In this document: one piece after another, positions 52,547-61,948 of the stretch
Position numbering within the stretch: position 1 is the stretch's first letter
How the letters are laid out: each line of letters opens with the position of its first letter
Source: Burkholderiales bacterium
GTDB taxonomy: Bacteria; Pseudomonadota; Gammaproteobacteria; Burkholderiales; Methylophilaceae
DNA: 64,000 nt
Assembly (NCBI GenBank): GCA_030831475.1
Contig: JAURKY010000001.1
Coordinates: 45,215-109,214 of the forward strand
Reading direction: 5' to 3'
Position numbers and translations under genes: made by a program
Notes under the pieces: generated by a model
Database searches by the model: none
Seen by the model: the letters and a program-made list of their open reading frames with translations, nothing else
Told to the model about the DNA's origin: nothing

Positions 52547-53650
52547 ATGAATTTAGCCTCTTATGCATCCAATCCGGTCAAATCACAAGGAAGAATTTAC
52601 AAAGAACTGCAATCACAATCAAGAAATGATTTCCAAAGAGATAGGGACCGCATAATTCATTCCGCTTCCTTTCGAAGGCTGCAATACAAAACGCAAGTCT
52701 TTGTCAATCATGAGGGTGACATGTTTCGAAGTCGTTTAACTCATAGTTTAGAGGTTTCTCAAATCGCTAGGGCTGTTGCTAGAACACTGAATTGCCACGA
52801 GGATTTATGTGAGGCTGTAGCCTTAGCCCATGACTTAGGCCATACACCATTCGGTCATGCAGGGCAGGATGCCTTAAATTTCTGTATGCAAATGCACGGA
52901 GGCTTTGAGCATAACCTACAATCTTTACGTATTGTGGATCAACTTGAAAAGAGGTATGCCTCTTTTGATGGATTAAATCTAACTTTTGAGGTGCGAGAGG
53001 GTATTTTAAAACATTGTTCTTTAAAGAATGCTAAAAAATTAGGTGACATTGGACTTAGATTTTTGAATAAAAAGCAGCCATCCTTAGAAGCTCAAATTGT
53101 TAATCTCGCTGACGAGATTGCCTATTTACACCATGACCTCGATGATGGGTTTAGGTCAGGTATATTAAACCTTGCTGAACTCAAAGAACTGATGCTGTTT
53201 GAGCACTATGCCTCACAAGTGGAAAGTGATTTCGAGGAATTATCTGACGATAAGCTTTTAAATGAGACCATTAGAAGAATGATGCATTCAATCATTGATG
53301 ATTTGTGTAAAGAAACAATGATGTATCTTCAAGAATTTAAGCCAAAAAGTGTAGATGAAGTTCGAGAGAGCCCTCGAATTGTTCGTTTTTCAGAAACAAT
53401 GGCAAAACACCTCAAAGAAATCAAACTCTTTTCAACCAACCATTTATATTGCCACCCACGAATTATTAAAATGTCTTTTGAGGCAGAAGAGACTATCAAA
53501 AGATTATTTAATTTTTATTGTGAACATTTCGATTTGATTCCCTCAACTTTTTTAAAGAATACAGATTGCGAAGAGAGGGCTGTAGCTGATTATATAGCTG
53601 GCATGACCGATCGCTATGCCAGGCAATGCAGCGCTACTAATGCAATATAG
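52547..53650 (+). CDS. dgt: dGTP triphosphohydrolase-like protein
   Basis: 367 residues, an HD-domain protein. His66 (R-L-T-H-S-L-E-V) and the H95-D96 pair (A-L-A-H-D-L-G-H-T-P-F-G-H-A-G) are metal ligands. The F-R-R-L-Q-Y-K-T-Q-V start is diagnostic of Dgt-like dNTP hydrolases, which control dNTP pools. It starts one base after aroB. aroK-aroB-dgt is a known betaproteobacterial order. Confidence 0.94.
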   Translation: MNLASYASNPVKSQGRIYKELQSQSRNDFQRDRDRIIHSASFRRLQYKTQVFVNHEGDMFRSRLTHSLEVSQIARAVARTLNCHEDLCEAVALAHDLGHTPFGHAGQDALNFCMQMHGGFEHNLQSLRIVDQLEKRYASFDGLNLTFEVREGILKHCSLKNAKKLGDIGLRFLNKKQPSLEAQIVNLADEIAYLHHDLDDGFRSGILNLAELKELMLFEHYASQVESDFEELSDDKLLNETIRRMMHSIIDDLCKETMMYLQEFKPKSVDEVRESPRIVRFSETMAKHLKEIKLFSTNHLYCHPRIIKMSFEAEETIKRLFNFYCEHFDLIPSTFLKNTDCEERAVADYIAGMTDRYARQCSATNAI

Positions 53651-53711
53651 GTTATTTTGTTGTTTTTATACAACAATTGTCATATTTTTTGATAAAAAAG
53701 TAACAAAATAA

Positions 53712-53740
53712 TTGATTTATCAGGTGATAGGTTTAATAAT
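53712..53740 (+). promoter_or_regulatory. Sigma-70-type promoter of the porin gene
   Basis: TTGATT (53712-53717) and AATAAT (53735-53740) are separated by exactly 17 bases. Transcription would start near 53747, giving a leader of about 52 bases. A 6-base inverted repeat (TTGTTG / CAACAA, 53657-53676) lies upstream and may be the end of the dgt message or an operator. Confidence 0.6.
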
Positions 53741-53752
53741 ATGCCTAACGAT

Positions 53753-53768
53753 CCTATCAATAGATAGG
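53753..53768 (+). promoter_or_regulatory. 5' leader stem-loop of the porin mRNA
   Basis: CCTATC-AATA-GATAGG forms a perfect 6-bp stem with a 4-base loop, starting only a few bases after the predicted transcription start and ending before the AGGAG ribosome site. Hairpins at the extreme 5' end stabilise messages such as ompA in E. coli; a similar role is inferred here. Confidence 0.5.
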
Positions 53769-53798
53769 TAGTTATTTTAAATATTTAGGAGATTTAAC

Positions 53799-54989
53799 AT
53801 GAACAAGAAAATTGCTGCTGCAGTATCATCTGCTGCTTTAGTTTTAGGTTCAACAACAGCTAACGCGGGTATTGTTATCCCAGCTGGTGAGTGGACTTTA
53901 GATGTTAACGGTAACGTTAACGTATACGCAACTTTCCATAATTTTGATGATACAGCTGATAAGACTGTTACTGGTGGTATCGCTGGTAAAGAAGATGCTG
54001 CTGGTGAAGATGCATCACAATCTATCAACACTGGTCTTTTACCAGCTTGGTTAGGTTTCACTGGTACAACTCGTCAAAACGACTTAGACGTATCTTTCAC
54101 TATTTCTATGCAACCAAACGTTTCTGATAACAGTGGTTCTGGTGACGTTCAAGGTGCTAAATGGCGTCAAGCGTTTTTAACCTTTGGTGATAAATCATGG
54201 GGTACTGTTAAGATGGGTAAAGATTTAGGTATCTTTGCTGGTAACGCTATTCTTAGCGATATGACACTTCTTGGTGTTGGTGCTTCTGGTTTCGGTACAC
54301 CAAACGCTGGTAACCGATCAGGTGCGATGACTACTTTAGGTGGTATCGGTTCTGGTTACATCTACCCAGCATGGAAAGGTCAAATTTCATATACAACACC
54401 TAACTTCAATGGCTTTACAGCTACTGTAGGTCTTATGAACCCTAACCAAGGTGCACTAAACTCAACTTACTACCAAGATCGTTTCGGTCTTGAAGCTCAA
54501 CTTCAATACGCATTTGACGCTGGTAAAGTTTGGGTATCAGGAGCTTCTTACAAGGCTCAAACTTCAACAACTGCAGAAGTTGACCGTGAAGCAATCGATA
54601 TTGGTGTTAACTTTAACTTCGGTAACGCAGGCCTAACAGCTTACTACTATGATGGTGACGCTGCAGGTATTATTGCTTACGGTTTATACGGTAACACAAC
54701 AGCTGGCGCTGAGCGTGAAGCTGACGGTGGCTATGTTCAAGCTACATACGTAATTCCATCAGGTACTAAACTTGGTGTTGCATACGGTGTATCTAACCTT
54801 GACTTAGCTAGCGGTGAAGATAATGCTTCATTAGTTGAAGAAAACAAACGTATCACAGTGGGTGCGTACCATCCATTAACTAAGCACTTAAACCTAGTTG
54901 CTGAATATAACCGCATGGAGTCTAACGCTCAAGGTGGTGAGAAAAATGAATCAGACAACATATCTCTAGGTGCAATTTTATTCTTCTAA
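53799..54989 (+). CDS. Major outer-membrane porin
   Basis: 396 residues. A clear signal peptide (M-N-K-K-I-A-A-A-V, cleavage near T-A-N-A|G) precedes a beta-barrel body rich in Gly, Asn, Thr and Tyr that ends in Phe-Phe, the outer-membrane C-terminal signature. It has a strong Shine-Dalgarno (AGGAG) and a different codon choice from its neighbours (AAC, TAC, GGT, GCT and CGT are preferred), both signs of very high expression. It is probably the main general porin of the cell. It stands alone between its own promoter with leader hairpin and a strong terminator. Confidence 0.9.
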   Translation: MNKKIAAAVSSAALVLGSTTANAGIVIPAGEWTLDVNGNVNVYATFHNFDDTADKTVTGGIAGKEDAAGEDASQSINTGLLPAWLGFTGTTRQNDLDVSFTISMQPNVSDNSGSGDVQGAKWRQAFLTFGDKSWGTVKMGKDLGIFAGNAILSDMTLLGVGASGFGTPNAGNRSGAMTTLGGIGSGYIYPAWKGQISYTTPNFNGFTATVGLMNPNQGALNSTYYQDRFGLEAQLQYAFDAGKVWVSGASYKAQTSTTAEVDREAIDIGVNFNFGNAGLTAYYYDGDAAGIIAYGLYGNTTAGAEREADGGYVQATYVIPSGTKLGVAYGVSNLDLASGEDNASLVEENKRITVGAYHPLTKHLNLVAEYNRMESNAQGGEKNESDNISLGAILFF

Positions 54990-55016
54990 GATTTTATCTT
55001 AAAGAAAACGTTGTTT

Positions 55017-56861
55017 TTAAAAGCCCCTCTCATGAGGGGCTTTTTTTATTTTGTCTAAAGCGGTTGATAGATCTTGAAGCTTATCTGCTTCAAAAGTCTT
55101 GATACTTGGATACCACAAAGATTTATGATTATCCGAAAACCAATACCATGTATTGGATGAATGATTAAAGGGAAGCATTAAATTCACATGAACACCTAAA
55201 GCCCCCGCTAAGTGGGCGGTCGTGTTGCTGATGCTGTATACCTCTCGGCAACCCATGATCAGGTTAGCTAGGCCACTGATATCATTAAAATGATCGTTTT
55301 CATGCGTATTGATGAAATGAACCCCATATTTTTTACCAACCTTATTAATGTCCTCATTAAAATCACCGTACTGCAAACTAATAAAAAACTTGGATTTTTC
55401 TTTAAGGTTTAAAATAAGCGTGTCTAATTCGATAGATTTTCTCTTACCAATAAGTTCATTATTGCTGTACCACGATAGACCAATGGGTTTTTCATTAAAT
55501 AATGCAGGACTACTGGCAGTTAAATACTTTTGTTGTTTTTTTAAATCTGATTTTTTTGTTATAAAAAGATTTCCTAATTCCGTGGCCCTTAAATAACAAT
55601 CATATTCATTATGTTTAATATTATCTGTCTCAGTTAAAAAATTAAAATTATTAGTAAATGAGTTCTTAAAAATATCAATCAGTTTTTTATTGACTAAACA
55701 GTCATATTTATTTGATTTATTTAATCGATTAAGTAAAGAACTAAAAAATATCTGATCTCCAATACCCTGATCAAAGATGATTAAGATTTTTTTATTAAGA
55801 TCAGATCCATTCCATTTTGGAATTTTGTTATGAATTCTATTATTGAAAATATTTCTCTCTTGGTAGAAAAAAAAATTTGACCAACCTTCAACAAAATTAC
55901 ATTGCGACAGTTGACAAAGGCCCAGTTGGATTTTTGCCTCTAGGTTGTTAGGATTTTTTTGTAAAGACAATTTAAAATGATCAATGGCTAATCCAAACTT
56001 ACATAACCTAAAGTTCATAACTCCCAAATTAAGATGGCAAATATCTTCTTCATAATGTTTTTTTAATAGTTTTTCAAAGATTATTTTAGAATTTTGATAG
56101 TCTCCTTTTTCTAAAAAAAATAAAGCAAGATAAAATTGGTGATCATCAGAGTCTTGTTCCAAAAGTTTAAGAGATTGCTCAACCTCGAGGAATTCGCCTA
56201 ACGATAATTGAGAATGAATAACTTTAAGAATAATATCGTTTTTATTAAAATTAGAAGATTCATTAAGTAATTTTCTTCCAAGTGAAATACATTTTTTATA
56301 ATTTTTTATTTTGTAAAAGATGTTAAATAATTTACCTTGTGCAGTAAAAAAAAATTCATTGTTGGATGGAATTTTAGATAAAGTCTCAATTGAGGCCTGA
56401 ACGAGAGACATTTGGAAGTAACATTCTGATAAATTTAATAAGTATGAGCAGTTTTTTGAGTCAAGATCAACTGCCTTTAGAAAGCAATTCAACGCCTCAT
56501 CATAATTTTTTTTCTTTAGATAAAAATTACCGAGATTATTATGAATATTTGGGTTGTCAGAGTCTAAGTTTAGAGAGACAAGAAGATTTTTCTCAGCATT
56601 GATGAAATCATTTATTTCATTGTAAGCCAAACCTAGATTCATAGACGCATGGGCATCGAGTTTATTAACATTGCATGCTTGGCTTAGGTAGTGAATCGAT
56701 TTTTTAATATTATTTTCTTGTAAATATAATGTTCCAATTAGAAATAAAACTTTAAAATTTTCTTGGTCTTTATTTAGTATTTCAAGGTAAAGCTGTTCAG
56801 CTTTTTTGATGTCATTCTTTGCATGAGCTTTGGTAGCTTGAAGAAATAAATCATTGACCAT
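55017..56861 (-). CDS. TPR protein with glycosyltransferase-like C-terminal domain
   Basis: 614 residues. The first ~330 residues are tandem TPRs (for example N-I-H-N-N-L-G-N-F-Y-L, then N-Y-D-E-A-L-N-C-F-L-K-A-V). The C-terminal ~270 residues resemble heptosyltransferase/GT-B proteins found behind TPRs: D-Q-G-I-G-D-Q-I-F-F-S-S near 365 and S-N-T-T-A-H-L-A-G-A-L-G-V-H near 560, where the sugar-nucleotide site lies. There is no signal peptide, so it is likely cytoplasmic and may glycosylate a protein or lipid. The acceptor is unknown. Codon use is very AT-rich, in contrast to the porin next door. Its last seven codons lie inside the porin terminator hairpin. Confidence 0.8.
   Translation of the reverse strand: MVNDLFLQATKAHAKNDIKKAEQLYLEILNKDQENFKVLFLIGTLYLQENNIKKSIHYLSQACNVNKLDAHASMNLGLAYNEINDFINAEKNLLVSLNLDSDNPNIHNNLGNFYLKKKNYDEALNCFLKAVDLDSKNCSYLLNLSECYFQMSLVQASIETLSKIPSNNEFFFTAQGKLFNIFYKIKNYKKCISLGRKLLNESSNFNKNDIILKVIHSQLSLGEFLEVEQSLKLLEQDSDDHQFYLALFFLEKGDYQNSKIIFEKLLKKHYEEDICHLNLGVMNFRLCKFGLAIDHFKLSLQKNPNNLEAKIQLGLCQLSQCNFVEGWSNFFFYQERNIFNNRIHNKIPKWNGSDLNKKILIIFDQGIGDQIFFSSLLNRLNKSNKYDCLVNKKLIDIFKNSFTNNFNFLTETDNIKHNEYDCYLRATELGNLFITKKSDLKKQQKYLTASSPALFNEKPIGLSWYSNNELIGKRKSIELDTLILNLKEKSKFFISLQYGDFNEDINKVGKKYGVHFINTHENDHFNDISGLANLIMGCREVYSISNTTAHLAGALGVHVNLMLPFNHSSNTWYWFSDNHKSLWYPSIKTFEADKLQDLSTALDKIKKAPHERGF
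55019..55047 (+). terminator. Intrinsic terminator of the porin gene
   Basis: AAAAGCCCCTC (55019-55029) pairs perfectly with GAGGGGCTTTT (55034-55044) around TCAT, with a run of seven T from 55041. It lies 30 bases after the porin stop. The same bases encode the last residues (A-P-H-E-R-G-F and stop) of the minus-strand TPR gene. Confidence 0.95.
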
Positions 56862-56895
56862 AGATTTATTTTACCTTGAAAAAAAACAATATGAA

Positions 56896-58296
56896 TTAAT
56901 CTATAGATAATTCTTTTATTTTTCTTGAAATAGTATTTCGACCAATGCCAAGCATCTTGGCAGCATCAATTTTTCTGTTTTTGGTTTGTTTCAAGGCTTG
57001 TTTTATTATAATTTTCTCAACCTCATTGATAAGGTTTGAATAAATATTTTCCTCACCCATTATAACAGCGTTAAAAACAACCTTTTTTAATTCATCCTGC
57101 CAAGAGGTAAAATTACCTAATTTGAACAAGGCTGTTTCATTTTTTATTTCATCAGGTAAGTCAGAGATATTAACTATTTTTCCTGAGGTCATGACGGTAA
57201 GCCAATGGCAGGTATTTTCTAATTGCCTTACATTGCCTTGCCAATTTAAGTTTTTAAAGAATTCAAGGACATCTTGCGAAATTATCTTTGCACTAACATT
57301 CAACTGGCTTGCACTTCGTTTAAGAAAAAAATTACATAACATCGGAATATCCTCAACCCTATCACGAAGCGATGGTATTTTTATTCTAATCACGTTAAGT
57401 CGATGGTATAGATCCTCTCTGAACTTTCCCTCATTGACCAACTTCTCGAGGTTTTGATGCGTAGCTGTAATCACTCTAACATTTGCTTTGATATGGTCTT
57501 GTCCCCCAATACGATAAAAATAACCATCATTAAGCACCCTTAATAGTCGTGTTTGTAGATCTACCGGCATGTCACCAATTTCATCAAGGAACAATGTTCC
57601 GTTATTTGCTTGTTCAAAACGCCCTTTTTTAAGTTCATTGGCACCCGTGAAAGCTCCTTTTTCATGACCAAATAATTCTGCCTCAAGGAGTTCATTCGGA
57701 ATTGCAGCAGTATTTATGGCTATGAAAGGGCCATTTTTTTGTTTACTATTTTTATGAATAGCGTTGGCAACTAACTCTTTTCCCGAACCTGATTCACCAT
57801 TAATTAAAACTGTTGCATTGGTTTCACCTAATTTACCAATCACTCTAAATACTTCTTGCATAGCAGGGGCTTGTCCGATGATATCTGGATAATTTTTTGG
57901 ATCAAATTGTTCGACTTCATGACTATTAACATTTATATTTTTTTCTAAAGCTTTATTAATGATATTTATCACATGGTTAATATCAAATGGCTTGGCTATG
58001 TATTCAAAGGCTCCTTTTTGAAAGGAGGCTACCGCCGTATCTAAATCAGAATAGGCGGTCATGATAATAATTGGTATCTCAGGAAACTTGTCTTTGACCT
58101 TTGCAAGAAAGCTTAACCCTGACTCTCCTGGCATTCGTATATCACTAACAATAACTGAAGGTTTATCGTGATTAAATTGATTGATAGCCTCATTAGTATT
58201 TGAAAAAATTTTGAATGGTAAATTTGCTTTTTCTAATGCTTTTTCAAATACCCATCGTATCGATTTGTCATCATCTAAGATCCATACAGCACTCAT
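56896..58296 (-). CDS. ntrC: Nitrogen regulation response regulator NtrC
   Basis: 466 residues. The receiver domain has phospho-acceptor Asp52 (V-S-D-I-R-M-P-G). The AAA+ domain has Walker A G167-E-S-G-S-G-K-E, Walker B L-F-L-D-E (235-239) and the sigma-54-contacting G-A-F-T-G-A (214-219). A C-terminal Fis-type helix-turn-helix follows ([15 protein letters not shown]). Phosphorylated by NtrB, it activates sigma-54 promoters under nitrogen limitation. Likely targets in this window are the glnA and torF-glnK-amtB promoters. It overlaps ntrB by four bases. Confidence 0.97.
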   Translation of the reverse strand: MSAVWILDDDKSIRWVFEKALEKANLPFKIFSNTNEAINQFNHDKPSVIVSDIRMPGESGLSFLAKVKDKFPEIPIIIMTAYSDLDTAVASFQKGAFEYIAKPFDINHVINIINKALEKNINVNSHEVEQFDPKNYPDIIGQAPAMQEVFRVIGKLGETNATVLINGESGSGKELVANAIHKNSKQKNGPFIAINTAAIPNELLEAELFGHEKGAFTGANELKKGRFEQANNGTLFLDEIGDMPVDLQTRLLRVLNDGYFYRIGGQDHIKANVRVITATHQNLEKLVNEGKFREDLYHRLNVIRIKIPSLRDRVEDIPMLCNFFLKRSASQLNVSAKIISQDVLEFFKNLNWQGNVRQLENTCHWLTVMTSGKIVNISDLPDEIKNETALFKLGNFTSWQDELKKVVFNAVIMGEENIYSNLINEVEKIIIKQALKQTKNRKIDAAKMLGIGRNTISRKIKELSID

Positions 58297-59384
58297 GATT
58301 TACTCTCTTTACTTTTAGTTAACCCATTTTCAATGGGTAAGATTATGGTGAAAATAGTCTTTCCTGACATTGAATCTAAATCAATTAAGCCTTTGTGAAG
58401 TGATATGAAATTTTGTGCTAAGGACAAACCTAGACCTGACCCCTCATCATTACCTGATACAAGGGGGTAAAAAACTTTCTCCTTAATGACCTCTGGTACC
58501 CCCGGCCCATTATCTTCAATATCAATTCTAATTACAGTAGAGTATTTTTTTTGTTGAAAAATAATATGACGATCAGCACGTGTGGTAATTTTTAAAAACT
58601 TTTCTTTTTTGGCTGATCTCTCGAGTGCTTGAGCTGCATTACGACAAATATTCAATATAGCTTGAATAAGCTTTTCACGATCTGCAATAATTTCGGGTAG
58701 CCCAAGGTCATAGTCTCTTACAAACTTAATTTTTTCACTAAACTCAGAGAGTATTAAGCTGCGAACCCTTTCAATCACCTCATGGATATTAGTGTTATCG
58801 TATTTGGGTAACTGATTAGGTGATAATAATTTATTCATAAGGCTTTGTAACCTGTCGGCCTCTTTGATTATGATTTGGGTATATTCAGTTAATTGCCTAT
58901 CACCTAATTCAGCCTCGAGTAACTGAGCAGCACCCCTTAATCCTCCAAGAGGATTTCTTATCTCGTGGGCGAGATTTCTTAATAATTGAGTGTTAGCTTG
59001 TTGTTGAATAATCATGCGCTCCTCTTTAGCAACTTTTAAATGTTGATCCATGGGTAAGAACTCGATAAGGAAATTTTTATTTTTTTGAAGCGGACTGACT
59101 GTAACAGTCACGCAAATAAATTTGTCTTGTTTGACTTGAATAAAGTATTCATTCTCGCGGTAAATGTTTTGGTTCTCACTCGCGGTTAAGATTTGCTTAA
59201 AAAAGAGTTCACTGGTAAAAAAAACATTAATATTTTTTTCACATGCTTGATCATGACTGATATCCAACAAGGCCTCGGCAGAGGGGTTAATGTATCTGAT
59301 ATCCCCGTTTTTTGAGCAAACGATAACACCCGAGGCTAAGTGCTCAAGACCTTCAAAATTTTCAAGAATGATAGGTGGTGCCAT
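58293..59384 (-). CDS. ntrB: Nitrogen regulation sensor histidine kinase NtrB
   Basis: 363 residues, soluble. A PAS domain (about 10-110; S-K-N-G-D-I-R-Y-I-N-P-S-A-E) is followed by the dimerisation/H-box His140 (N-L-A-H-E-I-R-N-P-L-G-G) and an ATPase domain (I-C-R-N-A-A-Q-A, D-N-G-P-G-V-P, G-S-G-L-G-L-S). PII protein controls its kinase/phosphatase balance. It lies downstream of glnA but beyond the glnA terminator, with a 94-base region (59385-59478) that could hold a separate promoter. Confidence 0.96.
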   Translation of the reverse strand: MAPPIILENFEGLEHLASGVIVCSKNGDIRYINPSAEALLDISHDQACEKNINVFFTSELFFKQILTASENQNIYRENEYFIQVKQDKFICVTVTVSPLQKNKNFLIEFLPMDQHLKVAKEERMIIQQQANTQLLRNLAHEIRNPLGGLRGAAQLLEAELGDRQLTEYTQIIIKEADRLQSLMNKLLSPNQLPKYDNTNIHEVIERVRSLILSEFSEKIKFVRDYDLGLPEIIADREKLIQAILNICRNAAQALERSAKKEKFLKITTRADRHIIFQQKKYSTVIRIDIEDNGPGVPEVIKEKVFYPLVSGNDEGSGLGLSLAQNFISLHKGLIDLDSMSGKTIFTIILPIENGLTKSKESKS

Positions 59385-59478
59385 ATTTTGTTTTTATATT
59401 TTTTTAAAGCAATATCTATGTCAATGACCCCTATTTTTTGTTAAATATGCACACTTATGGTGCTTAAAAAAAATAGGC

Positions 59479-59508
59479 AAAAAAAGGGCAGGATATTACA
59501 TCCCGCCC
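59479..59508 (-). terminator. Intrinsic terminator of glnA
   Basis: On the minus strand GGGCGGGAT pairs with ATCCTGCCC (one G-T wobble) around five bases and is followed by seven T and further AT-rich sequence. It starts eight bases after the glnA stop and lies between glnA and ntrB, so ntrBC transcription from the glnA promoter would depend on read-through. Confidence 0.9.
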
Positions 59509-59515
59509 TTATTAG

Positions 59516-60925
59516 TTATACGCTATAGTACATTTCGAACTCTATTGGATGAGGCGTCATACGCATTTGCGTTACCTCATTCATCTTCAAGCTAATAAAG
59601 CTATCAATAAAGTCATCGGTAAATACGCCGCCCTTGGTTAGGAATTTACGATCCTTATCAAGAGCTTCTAAAGCCATATCCAATGAAAAAGCTACCTGAG
59701 GAATTTTTGCCTCTTCATCAGGTGTTAGATCATAAAGATCTCGTGTCTCAGCTTCACCCGGATGGATTTTATTTTGAATACCATCAAGCCCTGCCATGAG
59801 CATGGCACTAAAGCAAAGGTAAGGGTTAGCAGTAGGATCAGCAAATCTTACCTCGATACGTCTTGCTTTATCCGAAGATACAAAAGGGATACGAATCGCT
59901 GCCGATCTATTCTTTGCAGAATATGCAAGCATAACTGGTGCTTCAAATCCTGGCACTAGACGCTTGTAAGAGTTTGTTGATGGATTACATAGTGCGTTTA
60001 AGGCGCGGCCGTGCTTAATAATACCTCCAATATAATAAAGCGCCAGCTCGCTTAACCCCGCATACTTTTTACCTGCAAACATATTTTTGCCACCTTTCCA
60101 GATAGACTGGTGAACGTGCATACCTGAACCATTATCACCAAGGACAGGTTTTGGCATAAATGTCGCGGTTTTACCAAAGTTATGAGCAGTGTTGTGTACT
60201 ACATATTTTAATTTTTGAGTCCAGTCAGCCCTTTGAGTAAGTGAGCTAAACATTGTACCAATCTCATTTTGACCACATCCAGCAACCTCATGGTGATGAA
60301 CCTCAACAGGCACTCCCATTTGCTCTAGAGTTAGGCACATGGCTGAGCGAAGGTCTTGCATGGAATCAACTGGGGGCACTGGGAAATAACCTCCCTTAAC
60401 AGCAGGTCTGTGAGCAACATTACCGCCCTCATGTTCTGTATTAGAGTCCCATACAGATTCTTCTGAATTAATTCTGACAGAGGAGCCACTCATGCCAGAT
60501 TGCCAAGTCACAGAATCAAATACAAAGAATTCAGGTTCTGGACCAAAATAGGCTGTATCACCAATTTTAGTTGATTTTAAATAGGCCTCAGCACGATTTG
60601 CGATGGTGCGTGGGTCACGATCATAACCTTTGCCGTCAGTAGGATCTACCACATTACAAGTTAGGATCATGGTTGTCTCTTCCATGAATGGATCAATCAC
60701 AGCTGTGCTTGCATCGGGCATAAGTAACATGTCTGATGCGTTAATACCTTTCCAGCCAGCAATGGATGAACCATCAAATGCATGACCTTCTGTGAATTTA
60801 TCTTTTGAAAAAGCAGAAACCGGAACAGAAACGTGTTGTTCCTTACCTTTGGTATCTGTAAAACGAAAATCAACAAATTTTACGTTATGTTTTTTAATTT
60901 GTTTAAGTACATCAGCAACAGCCAT
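59516..60925 (-). CDS. glnA: Glutamine synthetase type I
   Basis: 469 residues, the same length as E. coli GlnA. It makes glutamine from glutamate, ammonia and ATP. The active-site motifs [26 protein letters not shown] and the C-terminal R-I-P-F region are present. Tyr398 (T-R-D-L-Y-D-L-T-P) is the adenylylation site, so GlnE-type control is likely. Shine-Dalgarno AAGGAG precedes the ATG. It is transcribed from a sigma-54 promoter with an upstream NtrC-type dyad, and ends in a terminator before ntrBC. Confidence 0.98.
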   Translation of the reverse strand: MAVADVLKQIKKHNVKFVDFRFTDTKGKEQHVSVPVSAFSKDKFTEGHAFDGSSIAGWKGINASDMLLMPDASTAVIDPFMEETTMILTCNVVDPTDGKGYDRDPRTIANRAEAYLKSTKIGDTAYFGPEPEFFVFDSVTWQSGMSGSSVRINSEESVWDSNTEHEGGNVAHRPAVKGGYFPVPPVDSMQDLRSAMCLTLEQMGVPVEVHHHEVAGCGQNEIGTMFSSLTQRADWTQKLKYVVHNTAHNFGKTATFMPKPVLGDNGSGMHVHQSIWKGGKNMFAGKKYAGLSELALYYIGGIIKHGRALNALCNPSTNSYKRLVPGFEAPVMLAYSAKNRSAAIRIPFVSSDKARRIEVRFADPTANPYLCFSAMLMAGLDGIQNKIHPGEAETRDLYDLTPDEEAKIPQVAFSLDMALEALDKDRKFLTKGGVFTDDFIDSFISLKMNEVTQMRMTPHPIEFEMYYSV

Positions 60926-60960
60926 TTAAAACTCCTTTTTTTCAAATACAATGTAAATAA

Positions 60961-60976
60961 AGCATTTTTTGTGCCA
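60961..60976 (-). promoter_or_regulatory. Sigma-54 (-24/-12) promoter of glnA
   Basis: On the minus strand TGGCACA-AAAA-ATGCT keeps the invariant GG and GC at the right distance and matches most of the consensus. Transcription would start near 60949, about 24 bases before the glnA ATG. The matching promoter of torF-glnK-amtB and the ntrBC genes 2 kb away support NtrC control. Confidence 0.88.
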
Positions 60977-61057
60977 AACCCAAAAACGCTAAAATACTCC
61001 TTTTTTGGCCCTATATACATAGGTTGTTGGGTATTAATGTATTAATCAAGCAATTAA

Positions 61058-61084
61058 TGCATCATTATGCACTAATATGGTGCG
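61058..61084. promoter_or_regulatory. Putative NtrC binding dyads upstream of glnA
   Basis: GCAC-TAATATG-GTGC (61069-61083) is a 15-bp dyad fitting the NtrC site pattern GCAC-N7-GTGC. Its centre is about 127 bases upstream of the predicted glnA start, a normal enhancer distance. An overlapping palindrome TGCAT-CATT-ATGCA (61058-61071) may be a second, weaker half-site pair or a separate operator, possibly also affecting aroE on the other side. Confidence 0.7.
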
Positions 61085-61117
61085 AAATGTCAGATATCAA
61101 TATATTTTATAATTACA

Positions 61118-61123
61118 TATAAT
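61118..61123 (+). promoter_or_regulatory. Candidate -10 element of aroE
   Basis: A perfect TATAAT ends six bases before the aroE ATG, so transcription would start at about the first base of the start codon. No Shine-Dalgarno is present. The -35 region is weak. This is the clearest candidate for a leaderless message in the window. Confidence 0.5.
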
Positions 61124-61129
61124 TTATGC

Positions 61130-61948
61130 ATGACCAAGAAATTAAAAAAATTTGCCGTTATTGGCCATCCTATAGATCACTCAAAATCACCCACCATTCA
61201 TAAGGCATTTGCAAGTCAATTTGGCTTTGATATTAGCTATGAAAAATTAGATGTGCATCCAGTTAGTTTTGATGAAAAAATTCATGAATTAAAAGAGGAT
61301 GAATTTGTTGGTTTAAATATTACCTTACCATTTAAAAATAAGGCTTTTCAGATATCTGATGGTGTATCAGAAATATCCAGACTTACTCAATCAGTGAATA
61401 CGATTTCATTTAAAGATAATAAAATTCATGGTGATTCAACAGACGGCCAGGGTTTAATTGAGGATTTAAAATTAAATGAAATCAATTTAAAAGGTATGAA
61501 TATCCTACTTTTGGGTGCTGGAGGTGCTGCCCAGGGAGTTATATTTGACTTGATTAAGAGCCAGCCTAATTCAATCATATTGCATAATCGTACCGTTGAT
61601 AGAGCCAAAAAAATGATAGACGATTGGTCAGTTCATGCTAATAAAGAAAATATAAATTTAGCATTGTTAGACGTCGAAGAAATCAAACAATTTGATCTGA
61701 TCATTAATGCAACTTCGGCAGGAATAATGGGAAATGACTTACCCATGCCAATTCATTTATTCTCCAGTGAGACAACTTATTACGACATGACCTATGGATC
61801 TGAAACAGCTTTTTTAAAAGGGGCATTAAGGGTTGGGGCAAGAACCCTTGATGGAATCGGTATGTTAATTTGTCAGGCTGCAGCGTCATTTAAAATTTGG
61901 CATCAATGTGAGCCTGATGTTAAAGAGGTTATTAGATTATTTAAGTAG
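61130..61948 (+). CDS. aroE: Shikimate dehydrogenase
   Basis: 272 residues. AroE reduces 3-dehydroshikimate with NADPH. The shikimate-binding [10 protein letters not shown] (12-21), the catalytic Lys region N-I-T-L-P-F-K, the NADP loop [10 protein letters not shown] and the N-R-T motif are present, with D-G-I-G-M-L near the end. It is divergent from glnA and overlaps uvrA at the 3' end by 12 bases on the opposite strand. The probable promoter gives a leaderless transcript. Confidence 0.96.
   Translation: MTKKLKKFAVIGHPIDHSKSPTIHKAFASQFGFDISYEKLDVHPVSFDEKIHELKEDEFVGLNITLPFKNKAFQISDGVSEISRLTQSVNTISFKDNKIHGDSTDGQGLIEDLKLNEINLKGMNILLLGAGGAAQGVIFDLIKSQPNSIILHNRTVDRAKKMIDDWSVHANKENINLALLDVEEIKQFDLIINATSAGIMGNDLPMPIHLFSSETTYYDMTYGSETAFLKGALRVGARTLDGIGMLICQAAASFKIWHQCEPDVKEVIRLFK

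Noticed and set aside
53657..53676. Terminator of dgt
   Set aside because: The TTGTTG/CAACAA hairpin is AT-rich, short and lacks a directly following T run, so it is only noted as a possible operator or weak end.
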